Both the position numbers and the translations under genes were made by a program. Positions 1 to 9,285 of a stretch of DNA of 64,000 nucleotides are shown here, in pieces (the stretch's first letter is position 1; every line of letters begins with the position of its first letter). Location: contig CAJUTC010000009.1 of assembly GCA_910589195.1 (NCBI GenBank), positions 28,011 through 92,010 on the forward strand, given 5' to 3'. The notes beneath the pieces are model-generated. The model was not told the DNA's origin. It worked only from the letters and a program-made list of their open reading frames with translations, and ran no database searches. This stretch comes from an uncultured Lachnospiraceae bacterium (lineage in GTDB: Bacteria; Bacillota; Clostridia; Lachnospirales; Lachnospiraceae).

Positions 1-2
1 TC

Positions 3-1058
3 CCCAGCATGCAGGCGATTGCGGAGGGATATGGGATTGGGGCTATTTTCGGCGCGCAGATTGTAGGAGGGGTGGTTGCCATCCTGGTGGCGCTTTCCAT
101 CCGGAAAATCAGGAAGCTCTTTCCTCCTTTAATCGCCGGAACCGTGGTATTTACCATTGGCTTATCCTTGTACCCTACCGCCATCAACTATATGGCGGGC
201 GGCGTAGGCAGTCCGGAATTCGGTTCTCCAAAAAATTGGGCGATCGCTGTTTTTACTTTAATAATTGTTACAGTATTAAATCACTTTGCCAAAGGAATTT
301 TAAAGCTTGCCTCCATTCTGATTGGAATGGCCTTTGGATATGTGGTAGCTGCGTTTTGTGGAATGGTTAATTTTTCCAGCGTAACGGAAGCCGGCATATT
401 CCAGCTTCCCAGAATTTTCCATTTTCCCATCCAATTTGAAATTTCCTCCTGCGTTGCTTTGGGGATCCTGTTCGCCATTAACGCAGTTCAGGCCATTGGC
501 GATTTCTCAGCAACCACCAGCGGCGGTCTTTCCAGGGAGCCACGAACCGACGAGCTCCAGGGAGCCATCTTAGGCTACGGCGTTACCAATATTTTCGGAG
601 CCTGCTTCGGATGCCTTCCAACCGCAACATACAGCCAAAACGTGGGCATCGTTGCCACCACAAAGGTAGTAAACCGCTGTACCCTGGGTCTGGCAGCCCT
701 GATTATCTTAGTTGCCGGACTGTTTCCAAAATTCTCTGCCCTTTTAACTACCATTCCTCAGTGTGTTTTAGGGGGAGCCACCGTAACCGTATTCGCGTCC
801 ATTGCCATGACTGGCATGAAACTGGTAATGACCGAAGATATGAATTACCGGAATACCTCCATTGTAGGCCTGTCGGCTGCCCTTGGCATGGGAATTTCCC
901 AGTCTGCCGCTGCCCTCTCCCAGTTTCCGGCATGGGCCACCACCATCTTCGGGCGTTCTCCTGTAGTGGTGGCAACATTAGTAGCCATTTTCTTAAACGT
1001 TACGCTTCCAAAAGAGCCAAAGCAAAATAAAGCTCAGGCTACCAACGACGTTTACTAA
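3..1058 (+). CDS. nucleobase:cation symporter-2 (xanthine/uracil permease family), C-terminal part
   Basis: The reading frame is open at the window edge, so the gene is cut at its 5' end; 351 residues are visible. The hydrophobic segments, the loop with GDFSATTSGG and the following LPTATYSQNVG segment are typical of the NCS2 family, which imports xanthine, uric acid or uracil with a cation across the inner membrane. Family members are about 430-460 residues, so roughly the first 100 are missing. The substrate cannot be decided from this part. It converges on the SIMPL-domain gene, with a long inverted repeat between the two stops. Confidence 0.85.
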   Translation, partial: PSMQAIAEGYGIGAIFGAQIVGGVVAILVALSIRKIRKLFPPLIAGTVVFTIGLSLYPTAINYMAGGVGSPEFGSPKNWAIAVFTLIIVTVLNHFAKGILKLASILIGMAFGYVVAAFCGMVNFSSVTEAGIFQLPRIFHFPIQFEISSCVALGILFAINAVQAIGDFSATTSGGLSREPRTDELQGAILGYGVTNIFGACFGCLPTATYSQNVGIVATTKVVNRCTLGLAALIILVAGLFPKFSALLTTIPQCVLGGATVTVFASIAMTGMKLVMTEDMNYRNTSIVGLSAALGMGISQSAAALSQFPAWATTIFGRSPVVVATLVAIFLNVTLPKEPKQNKAQATNDVY

Positions 1059-1093
1059 AATCTGCACTAATTCTAAAAGCAGAAAGCAAATAC

Positions 1094-1189
1094 AGCGGGT
1101 GCCGCAAACCCGGTAATTCCACAATCATAGCAGAAACGCCGCAAACGCTTTGCTGCTAATTATGGGAATCTGCCGATTCGGCACCCGCT
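1094..1189. terminator. inverted repeat between convergent genes
   Basis: AGCGGGTGCCG at 1094-1104 is perfectly complementary to CGGCACCCGCT at 1179-1189. The 74-base interior can form smaller hairpins. It lies between two convergent stop codons, so a bidirectional terminator is likely, but the long loop and the lack of a clear T-run make this uncertain. Confidence 0.4.
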
Positions 1190-1242
1190 ATTGTTCTCCC
1201 AAATGTTTGGTACATTCCAGTTCCAGCGGATTCCCTCCATAA

Positions 1243-2031
1243 TTACTGAATCGCAAAATCTACGCTGATGCTGGCCTCGACTTCAATTTCACCTGGCATC
1301 ACTGCTCCTATACCAGCCATAGCCGTATCCTCTGCAGCTCCGTAGCCGCGGCTCATCATCTTCTGGCTATTATAGCGATAGCTGTCATTAGCGGTATACT
1401 CTGTAATATGAACAGGGCGTCCCAAGGTACATCCGCTGGCATCTGCCAGAGCCTGCGCCTTCTCCTGCGCCTGGTCAACTGCCAGTTTTAACGCCTCCTG
1501 ATAGCTTTCATCATAATTGCTGGACAGGAAGGAAACGGACTGAATCTGGTTCACTCCCGATTCCACTGATTTTTCCATTATGGTTCCCGCCTCGTCAAGC
1601 TGGATATCCGCTACCGTTACCTGGGTTGTTGCTTCATATCCAATAATTTCCCCGTTCCGATCCCAATCATATCTTGGATTTAAGTCGAAACCGGATGTTT
1701 GGATAGAAGTTTCTTGGATCCCTAATGATTTTAAGGTTTCTACCAGTTGATTCAGCTTTTCCTTATTTTCGCTCTGACACTGGGCAGCATCCTCATTCTG
1801 TGTGGTAACCGCAAAAATAATCTGCGCCTGATCCGGTACTACTTTCACCGTTTCCCGGCTGCTTACCGTGATCACCTGGCTGTCCACAGATTCCACCATA
1901 AGCCTTCCAGAGGGCTGCTGGCCCGCGTTTGCCCCTCCCTCTCCTGTTGTTGTTACCGGACCGCCTGCTTTTCCGCAAGCAGTTACAATTAAAGCGCATA
2001 CCGCCCCAACGGTACAAATTTTTTTCCTCAT
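1243..2031 (-). CDS. SIMPL (DUF541) domain lipoprotein
   Basis: A 262-residue protein. The chosen start gives MRKKICTVGAVCALIVTACG, a lipoprotein signal with a VTAC lipobox, preceded by GGGAGGAAC; an upstream in-frame extension lacks a signal and is not used. The mature part has the SIMPL/DUF541 pattern of a long alpha-beta domain with a TIQTSGFDLNPRY region, like the E. coli YggE family. The role of this family is poorly defined (linked to oxidative stress or envelope functions in other bacteria). Expected to be anchored on the outer face of the membrane. It appears to be monocistronic. Confidence 0.8.
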   Translation of the reverse strand: MRKKICTVGAVCALIVTACGKAGGPVTTTGEGGANAGQQPSGRLMVESVDSQVITVSSRETVKVVPDQAQIIFAVTTQNEDAAQCQSENKEKLNQLVETLKSLGIQETSIQTSGFDLNPRYDWDRNGEIIGYEATTQVTVADIQLDEAGTIMEKSVESGVNQIQSVSFLSSNYDESYQEALKLAVDQAQEKAQALADASGCTLGRPVHITEYTANDSYRYNSQKMMSRGYGAAEDTAMAGIGAVMPGEIEVEASISVDFAIQ

Positions 2032-2464
2032 AATTAGTTCCTCCCATATTTCCTTCCACGCTTCCAAATCTGCTTTCCATCCAGGTCTGGCAGTCCCCCA
2101 TGCCCCGCTTAGGGCGCCGCCATAAATGAAAGCGGAGTTACCGCAAATCCTCTGGGGAATGGGCGCAAAACGCCAAAAGCGCATTTTGATGAATCCCTGA
2201 TAATGAACAAATTTAGAAGCGCCTGCTTATGTTATTCAGTATACAGGAAATAGGAGGAAAAAGTATTTCTTTTCTCTTACAGTTTCGGATCAAATTCTAT
2301 AAAGCTTTTTTACAGATTGGTGATCCTATATAATTCCCATATAGGAAAAATTGTTATTCGGGAGGCTTCACAAAGACCAGCCATCCATCGCTATGTGGCG
2401 ACAGCAAAATGCCCCGCAGGCAAAAACCCGGGGGCATTGTATCAACCATTCCTATGGCAATTCT
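2032..2464. other. intergenic region between SIMPL gene and oppA
   Basis: No gene is supported here. It holds the likely SIMPL promoter on the minus strand, with a possible -10 TATACT at 2238-2243 but no good -35, and the opp terminator at 2408-2437. Confidence 0.4.
2408..2437 (-). terminator. terminator of the opp operon
   Basis: On the minus strand a GC-rich hairpin (ATGCCCC paired with GGGGCAT around a GGGTTTTTGCC interior) is followed by TTTTG, 28 bases after the oppA stop codon. Confidence 0.6.
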
Positions 2465-4219
2465 TTAGTTTTTAGAAGTATATCCAAAGAAGAAGTATCC
2501 CAGTGGCGTGTAGTACATGCCGCTGATATCATCTGCCAGCATGTTAGGCTGGGTATAGAAATAAATAGGAGCCAGCACGCTGTCGTCCTTGATCAGGATA
2601 TCTTCTGCGGCATGGAATGCCTTCATACGCTCTTCCGCAACAGAAGTGGCTTTCGCTGCGTCAATCTGTGCGTCATAATCGGGATTGGAGTACTGAGCGT
2701 CATTATTTCCGCCGTCAGTATACCACATATCCAGGAAGGTACAAGGATCATTGTAGTCCGCAATCCAGCCGTTACGCGCAATCTGATAATGGCCCTGCTT
2801 TCTGTTCTCCAAGAATACGTTCCAGTCCTGGTTATTTAAGGTAACCGTTACGCCTAACTGCTCCTGCCACATATTCTGCAAAGCCTCGCCGATCTTCTTG
2901 TGGTTGTCAGCCGTATTGTATAAATACTCTACCGTTGGGAAGCCTTCTCCGTTTGGATATCCGGCTTCTGCAAGAAGGGCACGAGCCTCTTCACAGTTCT
3001 TCTCATAATCTGCTTCATCTACGCTGTAATACTCGCCGCCTACGGTACGGAAGTCGTCATTTCCCGGGCCTGCCGCGTCGTTTACACCTGCGGGAACAAA
3101 TCCGGTTGCCGGAACTTCCCCAGCCTGAGATACATTATCTACAATGTAGTTGCGGTCAATTACTAAAGAGAATGCCTTACGGATCTTAGGATCAGAGAAG
3201 ATTTCATCCTCTGTGTTAAAGCATACGTAATAAGTTCCCAGATAGTCGGAAACATTCAATTCTCCGGAAGCTAAATAGTTTGGAAGCTCGTCAATGGGAA
3301 GGTTTTCAATAAACTGCAGTTCACCGCTCTTATAAGCAGCCAGCATTGCGTTCTCATCATCCAACAGCGCAAAACGGATGGTATCTGGTCCAAGGTTTGC
3401 GTAGTCATAGTAGTTTTCGTTCTTTTCTACTTCGATGTACGCGTTGTGGGACCACTCTTTCATCTTGTATGGGCCATTGCCAATATAGGTTGCCACATCA
3501 TAAGTCCACTCGTCATTGCCTTCAACCATATCCTGACGAACTGGGAAGGTTGACGGGAATGCTACGATTTCTTCAAAATAGGGGCAATCATAAGTTAATA
3601 CAATTTCCAGTGTCTTATCATCAATCGCCTTAATGGCTAAGGTATCCGGATCTGCGCTTCCGTCTGCAACTTCCGCATATCCCTTTACCATATCAATCAT
3701 GTAGCAGTAGTCAGCGGCGGTATCCGGGTTTGCCAGACGCTTCCAGCTATACTCAAAATCACCTGCCGTTACATCCTTACCATCTGACCATTTAATGCCA
3801 TCGCGCATTTTAAAGGTGTAAGTTACGGTTCCGTCTTCATTTTCCGCTTTCTCGAAAGACTCTGCCTGCCCTGGAGCCAGGATTGCGTTTCCTTCCCCAT
3901 CATCCACCCACTTGGTTAACCCTTCAAACATATGGTTAATCATAATCGCGCCGTCAACAGCAGAGTTTAATGCTGGGTCAATGGCCTGCGGCTCTGACGC
4001 TAAGCATACAGAAAGGTTAAAACCATCTCCTGACGCCTCATTTTCTGCCGCGGTTGTTGTTTCTTCTCCTGCCTCTGTGCTTTCTGCTTCTGCCGCCGTA
4101 GTCGATTCAGCAGCCGCCGTTGTGGTAGTATCTGTACCGCTTCCGCCGCCGCAGGCTGCCAGTGACAGAGCCATTGTAGAAGCGAGGGCAAGGGACAGAA
4201 CTTTCTTTGTCTTTCTCAT
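2465..4219 (-). CDS. oppA: oligopeptide ABC transporter substrate-binding lipoprotein (OppA/DppA family)
   Basis: A 584-residue extracytoplasmic solute-binding protein of family 5. The start MRKTKKVLSLALASTMALSL is chosen because a GGAGGA site lies 9 bases upstream; a lipobox SLAAC follows. After the Cys comes a Thr/Ala/Glu-rich linker of about 45 residues that tethers the binding domain. The body has the family signatures SGDGFNLSVCLASEPQAIDP and DGIKWSDGKDVTAGDFEYSWKR. It captures peptides for the OppBCDF complex. It is the last gene of the operon, about 150 bases after oppF, and may also be transcribed separately to give excess binding protein. Confidence 0.92.
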   Translation of the reverse strand: MRKTKKVLSLALASTMALSLAACGGGSGTDTTTTAAAESTTAAEAESTEAGEETTTAAENEASGDGFNLSVCLASEPQAIDPALNSAVDGAIMINHMFEGLTKWVDDGEGNAILAPGQAESFEKAENEDGTVTYTFKMRDGIKWSDGKDVTAGDFEYSWKRLANPDTAADYCYMIDMVKGYAEVADGSADPDTLAIKAIDDKTLEIVLTYDCPYFEEIVAFPSTFPVRQDMVEGNDEWTYDVATYIGNGPYKMKEWSHNAYIEVEKNENYYDYANLGPDTIRFALLDDENAMLAAYKSGELQFIENLPIDELPNYLASGELNVSDYLGTYYVCFNTEDEIFSDPKIRKAFSLVIDRNYIVDNVSQAGEVPATGFVPAGVNDAAGPGNDDFRTVGGEYYSVDEADYEKNCEEARALLAEAGYPNGEGFPTVEYLYNTADNHKKIGEALQNMWQEQLGVTVTLNNQDWNVFLENRKQGHYQIARNGWIADYNDPCTFLDMWYTDGGNNDAQYSNPDYDAQIDAAKATSVAEERMKAFHAAEDILIKDDSVLAPIYFYTQPNMLADDISGMYYTPLGYFFFGYTSKN

Positions 4220-4368
4220 AATAGACATTCCTCCTTTTTTTGATCCGAGTACGCTACTTTTAGGCGTACCCATAAAGGCGCCAAAGGTATCCGGATGTTC
4301 CGCACAGCCTAAGGGCCATATATCAAAATCCCATTGGGATCTGATACCATAATTCCTGCAGAATCCTT

Positions 4369-5382
4369 TTATTGGTCTAATAAATGGCAGGCTGCCCAGT
4401 GTCCCGGTTCATGTTCTTTAAACTCTGGCGTTTTTTGGCTGCAAATCGCTTTCGCATAGGGGCATCGGGTATGGAAACGGCATCCGCTTGGCGGATTCAT
4501 AGGACTTGGGATATCTCCTTCCAGCACAATCCTCTGCCTGGTTCGGCTCAGTTTCGGATCCGGCACCGGAACAGCGGATAAAAGGGTCTGTGTATACGGA
4601 TGAATAGGATGCCGGTTTAGCTCGTAGCTCTCACCCAGTTCCACCAAAGATCCTAAATACATTACGCCAATCCGATTGGAAATATGACGCACTACCGATA
4701 AATCATGGGCAATAAACAGGTATGTCAGTCCCATTTCCTGCTGCATATCCTCCAGCATATTCACAACCTGGGACTGGATGGATACGTCCAGGGCAGATAT
4801 GGGTTCATCACAGACGATAAATTCTGGTTTTACTGCCAATGCCCTGGCAATCCCTACTCTCTGCTGCTGGCCGCCCGAAAATTCATGAGGATACCGGTTT
4901 GCATGCTCCGTATTTAAACCGACTTTCTTAAGCAGTTCTTTAATCATATCGGCCCGTTCCGTTTTATTGGCCGCTAGTTTATGAATGTCAATGGCTTCCC
5001 CGATAATCTCGCCTACTGTCATACGGGGATCCAGCGATGCGGACGGATCCTGGAAAATAATCTGCATCTTGCGGCGGTAGGGAAGCATATTTACGGCTTC
5101 CGCTTTTCCCACCGGCTTTCCGTCAGGCCCCAATGGATTGTTGTAAATGGGTACCCCGTCGTAGGTAATGCACCCCCCCGTCGGTTCATAAAGCCGAAGG
5201 ATGGTCCTGCCAAGAGTGGTCTTGCCACAGCCGGACTCTCCCACCAGCCCTAAGGTTTCCCCCTTCTTAATGTAGAAGGAAACGTCCTGAACTGCCTGGA
5301 CCCCCGGCCCTTTGATCCCTTTTATGGGGAAATACTTCCGCAAATTCTTTATTTCAAGGAGTATTTTTTCTTCCTTTTCCAT
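4369..5382 (-). CDS. oppF: oligopeptide ABC transporter ATP-binding protein OppF
   Basis: A 337-residue ATPase. Walker A GESGCGKTT, ABC signature FSGGQQQR and Walker B IVCDEPISALD are all present, and the C-terminal oligopeptide-transporter domain carries the Cys-containing motif CRFHTRCPYAKAIC. It energises peptide import with OppD on the inner face of the membrane. It starts one base after the oppD stop codon, which indicates translational coupling. Confidence 0.93.
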   Translation of the reverse strand: MEKEEKILLEIKNLRKYFPIKGIKGPGVQAVQDVSFYIKKGETLGLVGESGCGKTTLGRTILRLYEPTGGCITYDGVPIYNNPLGPDGKPVGKAEAVNMLPYRRKMQIIFQDPSASLDPRMTVGEIIGEAIDIHKLAANKTERADMIKELLKKVGLNTEHANRYPHEFSGGQQQRVGIARALAVKPEFIVCDEPISALDVSIQSQVVNMLEDMQQEMGLTYLFIAHDLSVVRHISNRIGVMYLGSLVELGESYELNRHPIHPYTQTLLSAVPVPDPKLSRTRQRIVLEGDIPSPMNPPSGCRFHTRCPYAKAICSQKTPEFKEHEPGHWAACHLLDQ

Positions 5383-5383
5383 C

Positions 5384-6397
5384 TTACGTTTCCTCCTTGT
5401 CCATCATCTCCTGTACCCGCAGCCAGCAGGCGGAACGATGGTTCTCGCCCACTTCCACATAAGGAGGCATTTTCTTTAAACAAATCTTCATGCATTTCTC
5501 GCACCTGGGGGCAAAGGGGCATCCTTCCGGCGGATTCAGCATATCCACAGGCGTTCCTTCAATGGGAATCAAGCGTTCATAACTTTCCGCGTCCACACGT
5601 GGCATAGAACGGAGAAGGCCAATGGTATAGGGATGGGCAGGTTCATAAAAAATATCATCTACCGGCCCCTGCTCCACAATCCTTCCGGCATACATAACGG
5701 ATACTTTATCACAAATATCCGCAACCACGCCTAAATTGTGGGTAATAAAGATAATACCCATTTTAGTCTTCTTCTGCAGAGCCTTCATTAATTCCAAAAT
5801 CTGGGCCTGGATCGTAACATCCAGGGCTGTAGTAGGTTCATCTGCAATCAAAAGCTGAGGATGGCAGATTAATCCCATGGCAATCATAACTCTCTGGCGC
5901 ATACCGCCGGAAAATTCATGGGGATACTGCTTCATCCGTTTTTCCACGTTATTGATCCCTACCATCTCCATCATTTCCATCGCCCGTTTTTCAGCTTCCT
6001 CTTTGGAAATAGCCGAATCGTGGGCACGTAAGGCTTCCACTAGCTGATTGCCGATGGTGTAAACCGGATTTAAACAGGTCATCGGGTTTTGGAAAATCAT
6101 CGCTACCTTGTTTCCTCTAAACGCTGTCATCTCATCCTTGGAAAAGGAAAGCACATCCTGGCCCTCAAAGGTAATGGAGCCACCGATTACCTTTCCAGGC
6201 GACTGTAACAGCCCCATAATGGAATAAGCCTCCTGGCTTTTGCCAGAACCGGACTCTCCCACCACGCCCATTACCTCACCGTAATTTAAGTCATAGGAAA
6301 TCCCGCCTACCGCCTTTACTTCACCAGCCGGGGTAAAGAAGGAAACTCGGAGATCCTTTACTTCTAATAACTTTTTCTCTGTATTCTGTTGGGACAT
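5384..6397 (-). CDS. oppD: oligopeptide ABC transporter ATP-binding protein OppD
   Basis: A 337-residue ATPase with Walker A GESGSGKSQ, signature FSGGMRQRV and Walker B LLIADEPTTALD. The C-terminal GCPFAPRCEKCMKIC motif marks the Opp/Dpp subfamily. It forms the ATPase heterodimer with OppF. It lies 15 bases after oppC, with a GGAGGAG site just before the start. The order B-C-D-F-A differs from the classical A-B-C-D-F order because the binding protein comes last. Confidence 0.93.
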   Translation of the reverse strand: MSQQNTEKKLLEVKDLRVSFFTPAGEVKAVGGISYDLNYGEVMGVVGESGSGKSQEAYSIMGLLQSPGKVIGGSITFEGQDVLSFSKDEMTAFRGNKVAMIFQNPMTCLNPVYTIGNQLVEALRAHDSAISKEEAEKRAMEMMEMVGINNVEKRMKQYPHEFSGGMRQRVMIAMGLICHPQLLIADEPTTALDVTIQAQILELMKALQKKTKMGIIFITHNLGVVADICDKVSVMYAGRIVEQGPVDDIFYEPAHPYTIGLLRSMPRVDAESYERLIPIEGTPVDMLNPPEGCPFAPRCEKCMKICLKKMPPYVEVGENHRSACWLRVQEMMDKEET

Positions 6398-6412
6398 CTT
6401 TGCTCCTCCTCT

Positions 6413-7765
6413 CTACTTTTTCAGTTTTGGATCCAACGCGTCCCGAAGGCCGTCGCCAAATAAATTAAACGCAAGAATCATAACGCTTAAAATAATAGAC
6501 GGCACAATCAAACGATACGTATAGGTGTACATACCGCTTAAAGCATCGGTAGCCATGGAGCCAAGGCTTGGCAGAGGAGCTGATACGCCTACTCCCAAAT
6601 AAGACAGGAAGGATTCCAAAAAGATAGCGGACGGAATCTGTAAGCAGGTAGTAACAACAATCTGCCCGATGCAGTTGGGAAGAAGGTGCTGACGGATAAT
6701 CCTTCCGCCAGACGCCCCCAAAGCCCTGGCTGCCGTTACATACTCCTGCTGCTTTAACTGAAGCACCTGTCCACGGATAATACGGCTCATGGTTACCCAG
6801 TAAAGGACGCCGAAGGCAATAAACATGGAAATCAGGTTAGGCCCTAAAATATTTACAAAGGATTTAATGGGGTTGCTTCCCCCGGAGTTTACATATTCCG
6901 TTAAAATCGGTTTTAACGCAGTTGCAATCAAAAGGACCACCAGCATTTCCGGAACGGAGTAAATCAATTCCACAAAACGCTGCATCACCGCGTCCACCCT
7001 GCCGCCGCAGTAACCGGAAATCGCGCCATAAGTAGCGCCGATCACCAGAACCAGCAAAGCCGCGCAGATTCCAACTGCCATGGACACTCTGGCGCCGTAC
7101 ATAACACGAACCATAATGTCACGGCCATACATATCGGTGCCAAACACATGGGGAAATACCGTTTCCCCTGCCGCCTTTCTCTCCAGCTCTTCCACAGAAT
7201 ATCCAAACAAATGTTTTTTAATTCCTAACTCTTTCCGGATTACAGCAGGATCAGCGTCTTGCGCGTTTTCAGACGCGGTCTGGGCGGCTACCTTAGCCTG
7301 GGCTTTAATAATGGCCTCATCTTTTTTGGTGAACTTTTCCCCCTTCGCCTCCGCTTCTGCCTTTGCTTTCGCAATCAGTTCATTCACATCCAGCTTTTCT
7401 GACTGCGTTCGCTCCGCAATCTCAGCATCCAGACGCTTTTGATCTTCTAATGTATAATGATAGGGATACAAATTTTCAGCACCCTTATTAAACTGCTCAT
7501 AGCCATAAGGAACCAGATACGGCCCTGCAAACGCAAATAAAAACAAAAATATAATCACACCCAGCGCTACCATGGCTACTACATTTTTCCGCAGGCGGCG
7601 CCATGCGTCTTTCCAGTAGGACACACTCTGGCGCTCCTGTATAAAATCGGCCCGCTCCTCCAAAGAAGCCGCTGAAAAATCATCACTGGATAATTCGTTT
7701 AAAAGGCTTTCGATATCCGGCTGAAGCGTAACCGGGCATCGCTTTATTTTCTTGTCTTCTGCCAT
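6413..7765 (-). CDS. oppC: oligopeptide ABC transporter permease OppC with a charged insertion
   Basis: A 450-residue membrane permease; typical OppC proteins are about 300. The first membrane helix (about residues 40-65) is followed by about 100 extra residues (roughly 75-170) rich in Lys, Glu and Ala, probably helical and outside the membrane. The standard permease core follows, starting at HVFGTDMYGRDIMVRVMYGA and including the EAA-type loop YVTAARALGASGGRIIRQHL that contacts the ATPases. The ribosome site GGGAGGGG overlaps the oppB stop codon. It forms the channel with OppB. Confidence 0.92.
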   Translation of the reverse strand: MAEDKKIKRCPVTLQPDIESLLNELSSDDFSAASLEERADFIQERQSVSYWKDAWRRLRKNVVAMVALGVIIFLFLFAFAGPYLVPYGYEQFNKGAENLYPYHYTLEDQKRLDAEIAERTQSEKLDVNELIAKAKAEAEAKGEKFTKKDEAIIKAQAKVAAQTASENAQDADPAVIRKELGIKKHLFGYSVEELERKAAGETVFPHVFGTDMYGRDIMVRVMYGARVSMAVGICAALLVLVIGATYGAISGYCGGRVDAVMQRFVELIYSVPEMLVVLLIATALKPILTEYVNSGGSNPIKSFVNILGPNLISMFIAFGVLYWVTMSRIIRGQVLQLKQQEYVTAARALGASGGRIIRQHLLPNCIGQIVVTTCLQIPSAIFLESFLSYLGVGVSAPLPSLGSMATDALSGMYTYTYRLIVPSIILSVMILAFNLFGDGLRDALDPKLKK

Positions 7766-7766
7766 C

Positions 7767-8714
7767 TTATTCCCCTCCCTTGGTCAGATTGATTCTCGGG
7801 TCGGCTACCTTATAGAGAAGGTCTACCACTACATTCATCAAAATGATAAAGGTTGCCAGGAAAATCGTGGTTCCCATAATAACCGGATAATCCCGGTTCT
7901 GAATCGACTGTACAAAATACCGGCCAAGTCCCGGAATGGAAAACACGCTTTCTACCACAAAACCGCCGCAGAGGGTAAACGCCACCTGTGGCCCTAAATA
8001 CGTAATAACGGGAATCAGCGCATTGCGCAGAGCGTGTTTAAAGATAATTTTAAAATTTTTAAGCCCCTTTGCCCGGGCTGTCTTAATATACTCCTGGTTT
8101 AAGGAATCCAGCATAGCCGAACGTGTCTGGCGGGCTGTATAGCACATAGGGTAAAATCCCAAAGAAAAGCAGGGCAGCACGTAAGAGCGCCATCCTAAGT
8201 TGGGGTCAAAAATAGTCGGGAAAATCTTTAAGGCAGCAAGTCCTCCCGCAAGGGTTACCAAAAGGACGGATGCTACCACAAAACTCGGCATGGAAATCCC
8301 AAGGGTACAGACAACTCTCAGGATACTGTCTGTCAGCTTCCCCCTCTTAAAAGCGGCAAGACACCCTAAAGGAACGCCAACCAGCACTGCCCAAGCCAGG
8401 GCGATAGCGCCAACCTTTGCGGACACCGGGAACATTTCCGCAATAATACTGGTTACCGCACGATTCTTCTGCATTTTTAATGATACGCCGAAATCGCCTT
8501 TTACCAGATTGCCCAAGTACTTCATAAGCTGAACCGGAACTGGCTGATCCAGCCCATACTTAGCGTTTAATGCTGCCAGTGTTGCTTCTGATGGTGATTT
8601 TTCGCTGAGCCAGGGGCTTCCCGGCACTGCGTTCATCAAAAGGAAGGTGAGGCAAGTTACCAGGAAAATTGTAACCAGCGCCATTCCAATTCGTTTCGCA
8701 AAATATTTGCCCAT
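7767..8714 (-). CDS. oppB: oligopeptide ABC transporter permease OppB
   Basis: A 315-residue permease starting MGKYFAKRIGMALVTIFLVT, the classic OppB/DppB N-terminus. An AGGATG site precedes this start; an upstream in-frame extension without membrane character is not used. The EAA loop YIKTARAKGLKNFKIIFKHA is present. It is the first gene of the opp operon, about 110 bases behind a good promoter. Confidence 0.93.
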   Translation of the reverse strand: MGKYFAKRIGMALVTIFLVTCLTFLLMNAVPGSPWLSEKSPSEATLAALNAKYGLDQPVPVQLMKYLGNLVKGDFGVSLKMQKNRAVTSIIAEMFPVSAKVGAIALAWAVLVGVPLGCLAAFKRGKLTDSILRVVCTLGISMPSFVVASVLLVTLAGGLAALKIFPTIFDPNLGWRSYVLPCFSLGFYPMCYTARQTRSAMLDSLNQEYIKTARAKGLKNFKIIFKHALRNALIPVITYLGPQVAFTLCGGFVVESVFSIPGLGRYFVQSIQNRDYPVIMGTTIFLATFIILMNVVVDLLYKVADPRINLTKGGE

Positions 8715-8832
8715 TTTATCACATCCTATTTTCTTTTTCTCCAGCGCCTTTTCCGCAGTTTTGCTGCCGCAGGCTCCATTCCCATTCAAATTTGCCTTTT
8801 TTTAAACAGCAAACTAACCTGTTACAACTGGT

Positions 8833-8861
8833 ATTCTACTGTAAGAAGCCGGCTCCGTCAA
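8833..8861 (-). promoter_or_regulatory. promoter of the opp operon
   Basis: On the minus strand, -35 TTGACG (8856-8861) and -10 TAGAAT (8833-8838) are separated by 17 bases. The predicted start of transcription is near 8826, giving a leader of about 110 bases. Confidence 0.65.
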
Positions 8862-8996
8862 TAGAAGGCTGCTTCTTTCCTCAGAAGATCGAACCCAATT
8901 TTGAGATTTTTTGACTTCCAGGCAAACAGGCATTCTGTTTGCTATAACGCCTGCTATGTACATTTGTTTTTCTCAAAAACACAAGGCTCAATAAAA

Positions 8997-9024
8997 GCCT
9001 TTGAAGCAAGATTACCTCAAAGGC
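8997..9024 (-). terminator. terminator-like hairpin downstream of pflA
   Basis: GCCTTTGA and TCAAAGGC form an 8-bp stem with a 12-base loop; on the minus strand it is followed by TTTTATT. It lies 260 bases beyond the pflA stop, so assignment to the pfl transcript is tentative. Confidence 0.5.
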
Positions 9025-9285
9025 TATCTTAACCATTTCAATCATCTTAATTGACGCGCCTTGAAACTTTACGAAAAGGGCTGAAAATGTTAAAGCTCTG
9101 GCCATCCAATCAATATGTTAGTCATTTGACAATCATAATTTTTTGCTTCTTTTTCAGCCCCTCTCTTTTTAGAATCAATCGTACAAAATGTCCGCCATGG
9201 CCATTTCCTATTAATGCAGAAATCGGTATCAATATACAAAACCAGACAGATATACTAACAATATTACACGTTTCCGGAAAGCTTG

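Larger units (their letters stand above)
8715..9285. other. intergenic region between pflA and oppB
   Basis: No gene is supported. It contains the opp promoter (8833-8861), a terminator-like hairpin (8997-9024), a 10-bp inverted repeat (GGGCTGAAAA at 9078-9087 with TTTTCAGCCC at 9151-9160, 63 bases apart), and the palindrome TTTCCGGAAA just after pflA. The long-loop repeat has no assigned role. Confidence 0.4.

Noticed and set aside
1865..2125. Plus-strand frames opposite the SIMPL gene and similar opposite-strand frames over opp, pflB, ptsI and mod
   Set aside because: They are mirror frames of strongly supported genes, without ribosome sites or protein motifs.
8881..9105. 74-codon minus-strand open frame upstream of oppB
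   Set aside because: No ribosome site, unlike any protein, and it covers a terminator-like stem-loop.
9275..9284. TTTCCGGAAA palindrome after pflA as an operator
   Set aside because: A single copy downstream of a gene, far from any start; likely chance.
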